From contig JAWLAE010000002.1 in assembly GCA_041395625.1 (NCBI GenBank), positions 434,001 to 498,000 on the forward strand: a stretch of DNA of 64,000 bases, read 5' to 3'. Positions within the stretch are counted from its first letter, which is position 1. Each line of letters opens with the position of its first letter. The position numbers and the translations under genes were made by a program. Below are positions 27,134 through 36,462 of this stretch, piece after piece. Below the pieces are notes generated by a model. It saw only the letters and a list, made by a program, of their open reading frames with translations. It ran no database searches and was not told the origin of the DNA. The DNA comes from CADEED01 sp041395625 (lineage in GTDB: Bacteria > Pseudomonadota > Gammaproteobacteria > Steroidobacterales > Steroidobacteraceae).

Positions 27134-27756
27134 AGTTGGCGCTCCTCTCGCGGTCGCACCGGCCGTTCGGCCGCCATCTTGACGACGCGCACACGCTCGT
27201 CACGTGTCGTCGCCACCTGACGCGCTACATTCTGCAGCTTGAGGCCGGGGCGCTTGCGCATCGTGAGCGAAATGGCACCAATGATCGCGACCAGCAGGAG
27301 TATGGCCGCGAGTTCGAAAGCATAAACATACTCCGTGTACAGCACGCGACCCAGCTCAGCGGTATTGCTGTAGTCGGCAGGCAGCGGCGCCGCTCCTTGT
27401 GTGACGTCGACACCCAGACGGCGCGCCGCCACCACGCCGACGATCTGCACGATGACGACAAACGCGGTGATCCAGCCCAGCCAGGCATAGCGAGCGAAAC
27501 CACGGCGCATCTCCTCGACATTGATGTCGAGCATCATGACGACGAACAGGAACAACACCATCACCGCGCCGACGTAAACCAGCACCAGCACCACCGCGAG
27601 GAACTCCGCCTCGATCAGCAGCCAGATGGATGCGCTGGTAAAGAAGCACAGCACGAGCAGCAGTGCCGAGTAGACCGGGTTGCGCACGACGATGAGCCCG
27701 ATGGCAGACGCCACCAGAACAGTCGCAAAGAAGTAGAAGAGACCTTCGACTAACAC
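27130..27756 (-). CDS. nuoJ: NADH-quinone oxidoreductase subunit J
   Basis: 208 aa, five membrane helices: FFATVLVASAIGLIVVRNPVYSALLLVLCFF, LAVVLVLVYVGAVMVLFLFVVMML and EYVYAFELAAILLLVAIIGAI. The C-terminal roughly 40 residues are basic and probably cytoplasmic. Starts 9 bp after nuoI. Confidence 0.96.
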   Translation of the reverse strand: MLVEGLFYFFATVLVASAIGLIVVRNPVYSALLLVLCFFTSASIWLLIEAEFLAVVLVLVYVGAVMVLFLFVVMMLDINVEEMRRGFARYAWLGWITAFVVIVQIVGVVAARRLGVDVTQGAAPLPADYSNTAELGRVLYTEYVYAFELAAILLLVAIIGAISLTMRKRPGLKLQNVARQVATTRDERVRVVKMAAERPVRPREERQL

Positions 27757-27765
27757 TCGTAGCCC

Positions 27766-28251
27766 CTAACGATACGGCGCATCGGCCGCCTTGTCCGCCG
27801 CGATCATCGCTTCGTAGCGATCGCCAACGGCCAGCAGCTTGTCCTTGTTCATGATGTTCTCGCCGCGATGCTCCATGTGATACTCATGAATGCGCGTCTC
27901 GACGATCGCATCGACCGGACACGCCTCCTCACAGAACCCGCAGTAGATGCACTTGAACAGGTCGATATCGTACCGCGTCGTACGCCGCGTGCCATTCGGC
28001 GCAACGTCCGAGTCGATCGTGATCGCGAGCGCCGGACAGACTGCCTCGCACAACTTGCAGGCGATGCAGCGTTCCTCACCGTTCGGATAGCGTCGCAGCG
28101 CATGCAAGCCACGATAGCGGGGCGACTGCGGCGTCTTCTCTTCCGGATAGTTGATCGTAACCTTGCGGCGGAAGAACGTACGCGCCGTCACCGACAGCCC
28201 AGCGAGCAGTTCGGTAAGCAGGAAAGTCTTGAATGGATTCACTTGTGCCAT
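27766..28251 (-). CDS. nuoI: NADH-quinone oxidoreductase subunit I (2x[4Fe-4S])
   Basis: 161 aa ferredoxin-like subunit linking the peripheral arm to the membrane. Two CxxCxxCxxxCP motifs: CIACKLCEAVCP and CIYCGFCEEACP (clusters N6a/N6b). Ends DAPYR. Located between nuoH and nuoJ as in the standard order. Confidence 0.98.
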   Translation of the reverse strand: MAQVNPFKTFLLTELLAGLSVTARTFFRRKVTINYPEEKTPQSPRYRGLHALRRYPNGEERCIACKLCEAVCPALAITIDSDVAPNGTRRTTRYDIDLFKCIYCGFCEEACPVDAIVETRIHEYHMEHRGENIMNKDKLLAVGDRYEAMIAADKAADAPYR

Positions 28252-28264
28252 GAATGAGCTCGCT

Positions 28265-29347
28265 TCAAGTCTGCCAGGGACCGACGCCGTAGTACGCCAT
28301 CACGCCTTCGACCACGATCCAGACGATCGTCACGGGTATCAGCACCTTCCAGCCCAGGCGCATGATCTGGTCGTAGCGATAACGCGGGAAAGTGGCGCGA
28401 AACCACAGGAAGCTGAACAGCACGATGAAGAGTTTGAGGAACAACCAGTGAAAACCATCGCCGATCACGAAGCCCACGAGCGGCATGTCGCGCAGCGCAC
28501 TGTCGGCGGCGATATGCCCGTCGAACGGGCTCAGCCAGCCGCCGAAGAACAGCACGGCGACGAGCGCCGAGATCAAGATCATGTTGGCGTATTCGGCCAG
28601 GAAGAACAGCGCGAAGGCCATGCCCGAGTATTCGACGTGGAAACCCGCGACGATTTCCGACTCGCCTTCGGCCACGTCGAAGGGCGCGCGGTTGGTTTCT
28701 GCGACACCGGCGATCAGATAGACCACGAACAGCGGGAACAGCCAGAACCAGTTCCAGGCGAACCAGCCGCCCTGCTGCGCCTCGATAATGGCGCCCAGCT
28801 TGAGACTGCCTGCCGCCATGATCACACCGACCAGCGCGAAACCCATGGCGATTTCATACGCCACGATCTGCGCCGCCGAGCGCATCGCGCCCAGGAACGC
28901 GTATTTCGAGTTCGACGCCCAGCCGGCCAGTATCACACCGTAGACGCCGACCGAGGTCATCGCCAAGACATACAGCAAGCCGGCATCGACATCCGCGATG
29001 ACGAGATTCGGATCGAGCGGGATCACCGCCCAGATGGCGAATGCCGGAATCAGCGTAATCGCGGGCGCGATGCGGAACAGGAATTTGTTGGAATTCGCCG
29101 GGATGACGATTTCCTTGAACAGCAGCTTGAAGACGTCCGCGAACGGCTGAAAGATGCCTGGCAGAAGCCCGAAGATGCTGCCGACGCGATTCGGACCCTT
29201 GCGCAACTGCATCGCGCCGATCACCTTGCGCTCCAGCAGCGTCGTGAAAGCCACCGACAGGATCAGCACGACAGTGACCACCAGAATCCAGAAGGTGGAT
29301 TGCGCGAACGCTGGTAGCGCGGCCCAGGTTGTCAGTATCCAGTCCAT
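28265..29347 (-). CDS. nuoH: NADH-quinone oxidoreductase subunit H
   Basis: 360 aa, eight membrane helices, forms the quinone chamber. Conserved: LLERKVIGAMQLRKGPNRVGS, ELDSE-type loop AETNRAPFDVAEGESEIVAGFHVEYSG and WFRATFPRYRYDQIMRLGWK. Separated from nuoG by 2 bp. Confidence 0.98.
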   Translation of the reverse strand: MDWILTTWAALPAFAQSTFWILVVTVVLILSVAFTTLLERKVIGAMQLRKGPNRVGSIFGLLPGIFQPFADVFKLLFKEIVIPANSNKFLFRIAPAITLIPAFAIWAVIPLDPNLVIADVDAGLLYVLAMTSVGVYGVILAGWASNSKYAFLGAMRSAAQIVAYEIAMGFALVGVIMAAGSLKLGAIIEAQQGGWFAWNWFWLFPLFVVYLIAGVAETNRAPFDVAEGESEIVAGFHVEYSGMAFALFFLAEYANMILISALVAVLFFGGWLSPFDGHIAADSALRDMPLVGFVIGDGFHWLFLKLFIVLFSFLWFRATFPRYRYDQIMRLGWKVLIPVTIVWIVVEGVMAYYGVGPWQT

Positions 29348-29349
29348 GG

Positions 29350-31551
29350 CTAACGATCCATCCCCGCATAGACCGTGGTCTCGAGACGACCTTCTGGTGT
29401 CTGTTGCAAAGAGTGTGCGCGCCGCACGATCGGATCGACGGTGTACATCGGCACGTCCGGCACCCGTATATCACCCGCCACCGCGCTGGCTGCATGTGAC
29501 GTGCGGAACGGCTGCAGGCCAGTCGCGCTGCAGCTACGCATGAGCTCGTCGCGCACTTCTTCGGAGCTCGTGTATTCGAAGCCTTGCAGCCCCACCAGAT
29601 TGCCGAGCACGCGCAGCACCTTCCAGCCGGGGCGCGCCTCCCCCAGCGGCTTGACGGCGCCTGCCACGCTCTGCAACGTGCCGGCGAGATTGACGTAACT
29701 GCCGGACGTCTCCGTGAACGTGCCGATCGGCAGCAGCACGTGTGCCACCGCCTGCAGTTCCGCTGACGCGTAGGGCGCGGCGGCTACCACGAACGGCGCG
29801 GCGGCGAGCGTGGCTGCAGCCGTCGCATAGGCACTATCACGCCATGGCTCCAGCGCGCCGACGAGCAGGTAGCCCGCCTGCGGGTGGCTCAACATTTCTC
29901 GCGCGGTACGTCCTGGCGCTGCGATCGTCGCGCCGCCTGGTCCGCGATGCGGGACTGCGCCGGCGAGATAAGCACCGGCAGCGTTGCCACCCTCAGCGAG
30001 CAAGCCGAGCGTTGCGCCTGACAGCTCGGCCAGCGCCGCAGCGACGGCCCGCAGATCGGCGTACGCCGGGTGCCGCATCGCCAGGGCACCTAACCAGATC
30101 GCGCGCCGCTCGCCTGACTGTAACGCCGCGGCGACGGCGCGATGAGCGACGTTCACCGTCGCGCCCTGCACCAACGATCGCAGTGACGCGGCCGGTGCTG
30201 CGCCGTCCAGGCAGGCCGCGTAGATCGCTGCCAGATCGCCCACCTGGCGCGCCGGCGATGACTCGATGTAACCCGCCACCGGAAACAGCAGCTCGAACCG
30301 TGCGGGGTTCAGGAAGGCGACTTTGGCACCGCGCGTTGCGGCCGTGCGCACACGATGGGCCAGCAGGGGCAGCTCGCGGCGCAGATTCGAACCCACCACC
30401 AGCAGCGAGTCGAGTGCATCGACGTTTGCCATGGCCAGGCCACCGAGCCCCGGGTGCAGTGGATCGGCGGCCTGATCACGAAAGTCCGCTTGCCGCAAAC
30501 GATGGTCGATGTTGCTGGCACCCAGGCCGCGGGTCAGGGCTTGCGCCAGATACAGCTCTTCGAGCGTCGCACTCGGGCTGACGAGTGTGCCGAGGGCCGC
30601 GCCAGCGTGCTTGAGGCCCGTCGCGGCGGCCTCGAGTGCCTGCTCCCAGCTCACCTCGCGCCAGCCATCGGCAGCGCGCACCATGGGCTTCTGCAGCCGA
30701 TCATCACTCAGCAAGCCCTCATAGCTGAAGCGGTCACGATCGGCGATCCAGGTCTCGTTGATCGAGTCGTTAGGCCGAGGTACCACACGCATGACACGCC
30801 CGCGCAGGACATGCGCGAAGATGTTGGCGCCCATGCCGTCGTGCGGCGCGACCAGCGGCTGCTGTGTCATCTCCCAGGAGCGGGCACGATAACGGAACGG
30901 CTTGGAATTGAGTGCTCCGACCGGGCACAGGTCGATGATGTTGCCGGACAGCTCGTGTGTGACCGCGCGCTCGACGTACGTACCGATCTCCATGTTTTCG
31001 CCGCGGCCGGTGGTACCCAGCTCCTGGATCCCTGCGATGTCCTTGCCAAAGCGGACACAGCGCGTGCAATGGATGCAGCGCGTCATGTCGGTGGAAACAA
31101 GCGGACCGATATCCTTGTCCTTCACGACCCGCTTGCGCTCGTTGAAGCGCGAGATGTCGCGGCCAAAGCCCATCGCCAGATCCTGCAGCTCACACTCACC
31201 GCCCTGATCACAGATCGGGCAGTCGAGCGGATGATTGATCAGCAGGAACTCCATGGTCGCTTTCTGGGCCGCGATGGCCTTGGGCGACTTGGTGAAGATC
31301 TTCATGCCTTCGGCAACGGGCGTGGCGCAGGCCGGCAGCGGCTTGGGCGCCTTCTCGACTTCGACCAGACACATGCGGCAGTTCGCCGCGATCGGCAATT
31401 TGTCGTGGTAGCAGAAACGCGGCACGTAGGCGTCCTCTGCATCGGTCACGTGAATGATCATCGCGCCTTTCCTGGCCTTCACCGCGCGACCATCGACCTC
31501 GACAGTGACCTCGTCCGATGGGGGCGCGACGGTGGGATTGGGCGTGCTCAT
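29350..31551 (-). CDS. nuoG: NADH-quinone oxidoreductase subunit G
   Basis: 733 aa. N-terminal [2Fe-2S] ferredoxin (FCYHDKLPIAANCRMCLVEV...ACATPV), the His-Cys motif HPLDCPICDQGGECELQD, a [4Fe-4S] site CIHCTRCVRFGKDIAG and IDLCPVGALNSKPFRYRARSWEM, then a molybdopterin-oxidoreductase-like domain without cofactor. At 733 aa it is shorter than the roughly 900-aa E. coli protein. Overlaps nuoF by 4 bp. Confidence 0.97.
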   Translation of the reverse strand: MSTPNPTVAPPSDEVTVEVDGRAVKARKGAMIIHVTDAEDAYVPRFCYHDKLPIAANCRMCLVEVEKAPKPLPACATPVAEGMKIFTKSPKAIAAQKATMEFLLINHPLDCPICDQGGECELQDLAMGFGRDISRFNERKRVVKDKDIGPLVSTDMTRCIHCTRCVRFGKDIAGIQELGTTGRGENMEIGTYVERAVTHELSGNIIDLCPVGALNSKPFRYRARSWEMTQQPLVAPHDGMGANIFAHVLRGRVMRVVPRPNDSINETWIADRDRFSYEGLLSDDRLQKPMVRAADGWREVSWEQALEAAATGLKHAGAALGTLVSPSATLEELYLAQALTRGLGASNIDHRLRQADFRDQAADPLHPGLGGLAMANVDALDSLLVVGSNLRRELPLLAHRVRTAATRGAKVAFLNPARFELLFPVAGYIESSPARQVGDLAAIYAACLDGAAPAASLRSLVQGATVNVAHRAVAAALQSGERRAIWLGALAMRHPAYADLRAVAAALAELSGATLGLLAEGGNAAGAYLAGAVPHRGPGGATIAAPGRTAREMLSHPQAGYLLVGALEPWRDSAYATAAATLAAAPFVVAAAPYASAELQAVAHVLLPIGTFTETSGSYVNLAGTLQSVAGAVKPLGEARPGWKVLRVLGNLVGLQGFEYTSSEEVRDELMRSCSATGLQPFRTSHAASAVAGDIRVPDVPMYTVDPIVRRAHSLQQTPEGRLETTVYAGMDR

Positions 31552-32873
31552 GCGGCGCGTCGTCCCGCGTCGGCAACGATGCTCTGTCCGCCGTGCTCGA
31601 TCATGTACTCGAACTCATAGCGAAAATGCTTGATGAAGCTCTGCACCGGCCATGCTGCCGCGTCGCCCAGGGCACAAATCGTATGGCCTTCGATCCGGCT
31701 CGCCACGTCTACCAACAAGTCGAGATCGGCGCGTCGTCCCTCGCCGGCCAATATGCGCCTGAGCACTCGCACGAGCCAGCCGGTGCCTTCGCGGCACGGC
31801 GTGCATTGACCGCAGGACTCTGACATATAGAAACGCGACAGGCGCTCCAACGTCTTGACCATGCAGGTGGTCTCGTCCATCACGATAACGGCGGCCGAAC
31901 CGACCGACGAGCCAGCCGCCCGCAACGAATCGTAGTCCATGTTCGCCGCCATGATCTTCTCCGCCGGCAGGACGTAGACGGAAGACCCGCCGGGGATCAC
32001 TGCCTTCAACTTGCGCCCACCCCGCACGCCGCCCGCGATCTCGAGCAGGTCGGCGAACGGTATACCCATCGGCAGTTCGAAATTGCCGGGCTTGTTGACG
32101 TGACCCGACACGGAAAAGATGGCCGTACCGCCCGCGTTCGGCACGCCCACCTTGGCGAACCAGTCCGGCCCTTTTCGCAAGATGGTCGGCACGGAGGCGA
32201 AGCTCTGCGTGTTGTTGATCGTCGTCGGCGCACCGTACAGACCGAAGGCAGCTGGAAACGGCGGCTTGAAACGTGGCTTGCCCTGCTTGCCCTCGAGCGA
32301 ATCGAGGAGCGCCGTTTCTTCGCCACAGATATAAGCGCCGGCGCCAACGGCAGTGTACAGATCGAAATCGACGCCCGAGCCGAGAATGTTCTTGCCTAAC
32401 AGTCCCGCCGCGTAGGCCTCGGCGAGGGCCGCATCGAAGCGCGGCACAGGTTCGCCGAGGAACTCGCCGCGGATATAGTTGTAGCCAACCGTGGCGTTCA
32501 TCGCATAACCACCGATCGCCATCCCCTCGATCAGCGCATGGGGGTTGAAGCGCAGGATGTCGCGATCGTGGCAGGTGCCGGGCTCACTCTCGTCGGAATT
32601 GCACACCACGTATTTCTGCATTGGCGCATTGCGCGGCATGAAGCTCCATTTGGTACCGGTCGGGAAGCCGGCGCCGCCTCGGCCCCGCAAGCCGGAGGCC
32701 TTCACGGCCTCGATGACATCTTCGCGCGGCCGCTTCTCCGCCAGGAGCTTCTTCCATGCGTCATAGCCGCCGATCTTCTGATAGGTGGCGAGCGTCCAAG
32801 GCTCCGGATACTGCAGTGACTCGAACAGCGTGAGGTTCATCTTGTCTGCCCAGCGCAGGGCGGCAGTAGTCAT
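31548..32873 (-). CDS. nuoF: NADH-quinone oxidoreductase subunit F
   Basis: 441 aa, NADH- and FMN-binding subunit. Seen: GLRGRGGAGFPTGTKW (FMN/NADH site), YICGEETALLDSLEGKQGKPR, and the N3 cluster ligands ESCGQCTPCREGTGW with the more distal HTICALGDAAAWPVQ. Preceded by nuoE (10 bp). Confidence 0.98.
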   Translation of the reverse strand: MTTAALRWADKMNLTLFESLQYPEPWTLATYQKIGGYDAWKKLLAEKRPREDVIEAVKASGLRGRGGAGFPTGTKWSFMPRNAPMQKYVVCNSDESEPGTCHDRDILRFNPHALIEGMAIGGYAMNATVGYNYIRGEFLGEPVPRFDAALAEAYAAGLLGKNILGSGVDFDLYTAVGAGAYICGEETALLDSLEGKQGKPRFKPPFPAAFGLYGAPTTINNTQSFASVPTILRKGPDWFAKVGVPNAGGTAIFSVSGHVNKPGNFELPMGIPFADLLEIAGGVRGGRKLKAVIPGGSSVYVLPAEKIMAANMDYDSLRAAGSSVGSAAVIVMDETTCMVKTLERLSRFYMSESCGQCTPCREGTGWLVRVLRRILAGEGRRADLDLLVDVASRIEGHTICALGDAAAWPVQSFIKHFRYEFEYMIEHGGQSIVADAGRRAA

Positions 32874-32883
32874 CGCAGCAACC

Positions 32884-33426
32884 TCACTTCAGCGCATCCA
32901 GAATCTGATCCACCTTCTCCGGCGTCAGATGCTCATGGAAATGATGATCCACCATCATCATGGGTGCGCCCGTGCAGGCCGCCAGGCATTCTTCTTCGCG
33001 CTTGAGGAAGATTCGGCCATCTGGCGTGCTCTCTCCCAGCTTGATCCCCAGCTTGCGCTCGCAATGAGCTACCAAGTCTTCGGCACCGAGCAGCATGCAA
33101 CTGATATTCGTGCAGATACTGACGTGATGTCGGCCACAGGGCTTGGTCTCGAACATCGAATAGAAGGTGGCCACCTCGTAGACCTGAATGGGCGGCAGAT
33201 CGAGATACTCCGCCACACCGTCCATTAGCTCTGGCGTGAGAAAGCCGTGGTTTTGCTCCTGCGTGAATCGCAAGGCCGACAACACGGCCGAGCGCTGGCG
33301 GCCGGTCGGAAAGCGGCTGATCCAGCCGTCGATTTCATGCCGGGTGTGTTCGTTCAGCCGCCGCGATTTCTCGCCCAGCACTGGCGCAAACTTCCCGCCA
33401 TCAGCAGTCGTCACCACGTGGCTCAT
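32884..33426 (-). CDS. nuoE: NADH-quinone oxidoreductase subunit E
   Basis: 180 aa from ATG 33426 (MSHVVTTADGGKF), whose first base is also the last base of the nuoD stop codon (TGATG). Thioredoxin-like [2Fe-2S] subunit with Cys ligands in VSICTNISCMLLGA and EECLAACTGAPMMMVD. The frame extends 123 bp upstream inside nuoD without homology. Confidence 0.97.
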   Translation of the reverse strand: MSHVVTTADGGKFAPVLGEKSRRLNEHTRHEIDGWISRFPTGRQRSAVLSALRFTQEQNHGFLTPELMDGVAEYLDLPPIQVYEVATFYSMFETKPCGRHHVSICTNISCMLLGAEDLVAHCERKLGIKLGESTPDGRIFLKREEECLAACTGAPMMMVDHHFHEHLTPEKVDQILDALK

Positions 33427-34679
33427 CAGCGATCGATCTCCCCGAAAACAATGTCCTGCGTGCCGATCACTGCTACCACGTCGGCCAGCATGTGGCCCTG
33501 CGTCATCTCCTCGAGCGCCGCCAGATGCGGAAAACCCGGCGCGCGGCACTTCAGTCGGTACGGCTTGTTGGCACCATCTGAAATGATATAGATCCCGAAC
33601 TCACCCTTCGGCGCCTCTACCGCTGCATAGGTTTCTCCCGCGGGCACGATGTAGCCCTCGGTGAACAGCTTGAAGTGATGGATCAGCGATTCCATGTCGC
33701 CTTTCATCTCGGCACGACGCGGCGGCCGCACTTTGCGGTCGTCGATCATCACAGGACCAGGGTGAGCACGCAGCCAATCGACACACTGCTTGATGATGCG
33801 GTTACTCTGGCGCATTTCTTCGATCCGCACCAGGTAGCGCGCATAACAGTCGCCGCCGACGCCGACAGGAATGTCGAAATCGAGCTGATCGTACGCCTCG
33901 TAGGGCTGCTTCTTGCGCAGATCCCATTCCACGCCGGAGCCGCGCAGCATCGGGCCGGAAAAACCCAGCGCCATCGCCCGCTCCGGGCTGACGACCGCAA
34001 TGTTGACCGTGCGCTGCTTCCAGATGCGATTGTCGGTGAGCAGGGTCTCATACTCATCGATCGCCGCCGGGAACCGGCCCACGAACTCGTCGATGAAATC
34101 GAGCAACGAACCGGACCGTGCCTCATTGAGCCGCGCCGCATCCTTCTCGGAACGCCACCTCGACGCCTGATATTTGGGCATCGTGTCAGGCAGATCGCGA
34201 TGCACACCACCCGGCCGATAGTAAGTCGCGTGCATCCGCGTGCCCGAGACAGCCTCATAGCAGTCCATCAGGTCTTCGCGTTCCTTGAATGCCAGCAGGA
34301 ACACCGTCATCGCGCCAATGTCGAGCCCGTGCGCACCGAGCCACATCAGATGATTGAGCACCCGGGTGATCTCGTCGAACAGCACACGGATGTACTGCGC
34401 GCGGATCGGCGGCTCGATACCCAACAAGCGCTCGACTGCCAGCACATACGCGTGCTCGTTGCACATCATCGACACGTAATCGAGCCGATCCATGTAGCCG
34501 ATCGACTGATTGAAGGGCTTGGACTCAGCCAGCTTCTCGGTACCCCGGTGCAGCAGGCCGACGTGCGGATCGGCCTTCTGGATCACCTCGCCGTCCATCT
34601 CGAGCACCAGCCGCAGCACGCCGTGTGCGGCCGGATGCTGCGGACCGAAGTTCATGGTGAAATTGCGGATCTCTGCCAT
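33426..34679 (-). CDS. nuoD: NADH-quinone oxidoreductase subunit D
   Basis: 417 aa, 49-kDa-type subunit at the quinone site. N-terminal NFGPQHPAAHGVLRLVLEMDGE and the conserved RGTEKLAE, DRLDYVSMMCNEHAY and FEFGIY-like EFGIYIISDGANKPYR blocks are present. nuoC and nuoD are separate genes (13-bp gap), not fused as in E. coli. Confidence 0.98.
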   Translation of the reverse strand: MAEIRNFTMNFGPQHPAAHGVLRLVLEMDGEVIQKADPHVGLLHRGTEKLAESKPFNQSIGYMDRLDYVSMMCNEHAYVLAVERLLGIEPPIRAQYIRVLFDEITRVLNHLMWLGAHGLDIGAMTVFLLAFKEREDLMDCYEAVSGTRMHATYYRPGGVHRDLPDTMPKYQASRWRSEKDAARLNEARSGSLLDFIDEFVGRFPAAIDEYETLLTDNRIWKQRTVNIAVVSPERAMALGFSGPMLRGSGVEWDLRKKQPYEAYDQLDFDIPVGVGGDCYARYLVRIEEMRQSNRIIKQCVDWLRAHPGPVMIDDRKVRPPRRAEMKGDMESLIHHFKLFTEGYIVPAGETYAAVEAPKGEFGIYIISDGANKPYRLKCRAPGFPHLAALEEMTQGHMLADVVAVIGTQDIVFGEIDR

Positions 34680-34692
34680 GCCTGCTGCCCGC

Positions 34693-35394
34693 CTAACTCT
34701 TGGTCGCAGCGGATGCCGCCGCCGTCAGCGCCGGGTCGTAGCGACTGTCATGCCGGATGACCTTCGGCACCAGCGTGCGCGGCTCGATGCTCACCGGCTC
34801 GTAGATGACGCGGCCCTGCGCCGGATCGTACCGGACCTCGACATTGCCGATCAGCGGGAAGTCCTTGCGGAAAGGATGGCCGATGAAGCCGTAGTCGGTG
34901 AGGATGCGCCGCAAATCCGGGTGACCACTGAAAAGGATACCGAACAGGTCGAAGGCCTCGCGCTCGAACCAGTTGGCCGACGGCCAGATACCCACCACCG
35001 AATCGATGATCGGATCCTCAGCGTCCACGCAGCGTGCGCGCAGACGCAACCGCACGTTGTGAGTGATCGACAGCAGCTGATACGCAATGGCGAACCGGGC
35101 ACCGTCGTGCGGCGCGCGTGGTCGGCCGCGCTCCACGCCGCGACTGAAACCCGAGCGGGTCGCGGATGCCGTCTTCCATTCGTCGAGGCCGTAGTCGAGA
35201 TAGTCGATCCCACAAAGGTCGATCAACATCTCGAAGCGCAGCGCGGGAGCATCACGGAGCGCCTGGCACACCGCCAGAATGTGCTCCGGTTGTACCTCAT
35301 AACACAGCTCGTCCGGCAGCGACTCGACCCGCAGCAGCTTGTCGGCGAGTTGCGCCTCGATCGCCTCAGCCAGATTCGTCATACGCTGCGTCAT
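34693..35394 (-). CDS. nuoC: NADH-quinone oxidoreductase subunit C
   Basis: 233 aa from ATG 35394 (MTQRMTNLAEAIEAQL); ATG 35382 is possible, and an upstream TTG at 35424 lies within nuoB. 30-kDa subunit signature: WFEREAFDLFGILFSGHPDLRRILTDYGFIGHPFRKDFPL. C-terminal Ala-rich tail. Ends 13 bp before nuoD. Confidence 0.96.
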   Translation of the reverse strand: MTQRMTNLAEAIEAQLADKLLRVESLPDELCYEVQPEHILAVCQALRDAPALRFEMLIDLCGIDYLDYGLDEWKTASATRSGFSRGVERGRPRAPHDGARFAIAYQLLSITHNVRLRLRARCVDAEDPIIDSVVGIWPSANWFEREAFDLFGILFSGHPDLRRILTDYGFIGHPFRKDFPLIGNVEVRYDPAQGRVIYEPVSIEPRTLVPKVIRHDSRYDPALTAAASAATKS

Positions 35395-35413
35395 GGGATG
35401 CGTTGTACCGTGG

Positions 35414-35917
35414 TCATCGCGCAATCGTGCTCGTGCGCGCGATCTTCTTCTGCAACTGAATGATGCCGTAGATCAGCGCCTCGGCACTCGGCGGACATCC
35501 AGGCACGTATACATCCACCGGTACGATCCGATCGCAGCCCCGCACGACCGCGTACGAGTAGTGATAGTAGCCACCGCCATTCGCGCAGGAGCCCATGGAG
35601 ATCACCCAGCGCGGTTCCGGCATCTGGTCATAGACCTTGCGCAGCGCCGGCGCCATCTTGTTCACTAGCGTGCCGGCCACGATCATCACATCCGACTGTC
35701 GGGGGCTGGGCCGAAAGACGATGCCGAAGCGGTCCAGGTCGTAGCGCGAAGCACCCGCCTGCATCATTTCGACCGCGCAGCAGGCGAGCCCGAAAGTCAT
35801 CGGCCAGAGCGAACCCGTGCGCGCCCAGTTCATCAGATTGTCGACGCTCGTGGTAAGGAAGCCGCGTTCTGCAAAGCCTTGTTGCGCGGCCTCCGGGTTC
35901 TCGGTGTCTAGTCCCAC
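35414..35917 (-). CDS. nuoB: NADH-quinone oxidoreductase subunit B
   Basis: 167 aa from GTG 35917, favoured by GGGAG about 8 bp upstream; it overlaps the nuoA end by 10 bp. ATG 35938 has no ribosome site. N2 [4Fe-4S] cluster ligands: tandem Cys in GLACCAVEMMQAG, GSCANGGGYYHYSY and VPGCPPSAEAL. The open frame continues to 36136 across nuoA without homology. Confidence 0.97.
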   Translation of the reverse strand: MGLDTENPEAAQQGFAERGFLTTSVDNLMNWARTGSLWPMTFGLACCAVEMMQAGASRYDLDRFGIVFRPSPRQSDVMIVAGTLVNKMAPALRKVYDQMPEPRWVISMGSCANGGGYYHYSYAVVRGCDRIVPVDVYVPGCPPSAEALIYGIIQLQKKIARTSTIAR

Positions 35918-36276
35918 TCGAGCGCTCCCTTCTTCCATTCGTAGATGAAACCCACTACCAGGATGAACAGGAACAATCCCATCGACACCAGACCAAACGT
36001 ACCGATGTCCGCGAGCGCCACCGCCCACGGAAACAGGAAGGCGATTTCGAGATCGAACACGATGAACAGGATAGCGACGAGGTAGTACCGAACATCGAAG
36101 CGCGCGCGCGTGTCCTCGAATGCTTCGAAGCCGCATTCGTACGGCGACAGCTTTTCGCGGTCGTCGCCAAAGCGCGCCTGGGAGCGGCCGATCACTGTGC
36201 CGAGCGACAGCAGCACGACAGCGAGCCCGGTGGCTACGGCCAGAAAGATCAGGACTGGAAGGTAGTTAGCCAGCAT
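35908..36276 (-). CDS. nuoA: NADH-quinone oxidoreductase subunit A
   Basis: 122 aa from ATG 36276; three membrane helices, with the conserved SPYECGFEAFEDTRARFDVRYYLVAILFIVFDLEIAFLFPW loop that carries the quinone-site Cys. First gene of the 14-gene nuo operon, preceded by an extended -10 promoter and a structured leader. Confidence 0.97.
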   Translation of the reverse strand: MLANYLPVLIFLAVATGLAVVLLSLGTVIGRSQARFGDDREKLSPYECGFEAFEDTRARFDVRYYLVAILFIVFDLEIAFLFPWAVALADIGTFGLVSMGLFLFILVVGFIYEWKKGALEWD

Positions 36277-36289
36277 GCGCAAGTATCAC

Positions 36290-36335
36290 AAAAAGGGGAC
36301 AGCCACCTCCTGCCTAGCAAGAGTCAGATGCCCCC
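36290..36335 (-). promoter_or_regulatory. Structured nuo leader with terminator-like hairpin
   Basis: On the minus strand GGGGGCA (36335-36329) can pair with TGTCCCC (36301-36295), followed by five T (36294-36290). Inside, TCTTGC-TAG-GCAGGA forms a second stem that covers an AGGAGG sequence. The hairpin ends 13 bp before the nuoA ATG. It could be an attenuator or a leftover terminator of the secG/tRNA-Leu unit. Confidence 0.4.
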
Positions 36336-36351
36336 GGAAACAACTGACGGA

Positions 36352-36360
36352 ATTATATCA
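36352..36360 (-). promoter_or_regulatory. Extended -10 promoter of the nuo operon
   Basis: TGATATAAT on the minus strand is a perfect extended -10 (TGn-TATAAT) 13 bp after the tRNA-Leu 3' end and about 76 bp upstream of nuoA. No good -35 is visible, which extended -10 promoters tolerate. Confidence 0.55.
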
Positions 36361-36372
36361 GGAGATTCGTGC

Positions 36373-36457
36373 TGGTGCCGACGGGGAGACTCGAACTCCC
36401 ACGGATTGCTCCGCTAGCCCCTCAAGCTAGTGTGTCTACCAATTCCACCACGTCGGC
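36373..36457 (-). tRNA. tRNA-Leu (GAG anticodon)
   Basis: 85-nt class II tRNA with encoded CCA. Acceptor stem GCCGACG/CGTCGGC, anticodon loop CTTGAGG (anticodon GAG), a long variable arm and GTTCGAGTC in the T arm. It lies 5 bp after secG, the conserved secG-leuU arrangement, so it is probably processed from the secG transcript. Confidence 0.96.
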
Positions 36458-36462
36458 ATGTG

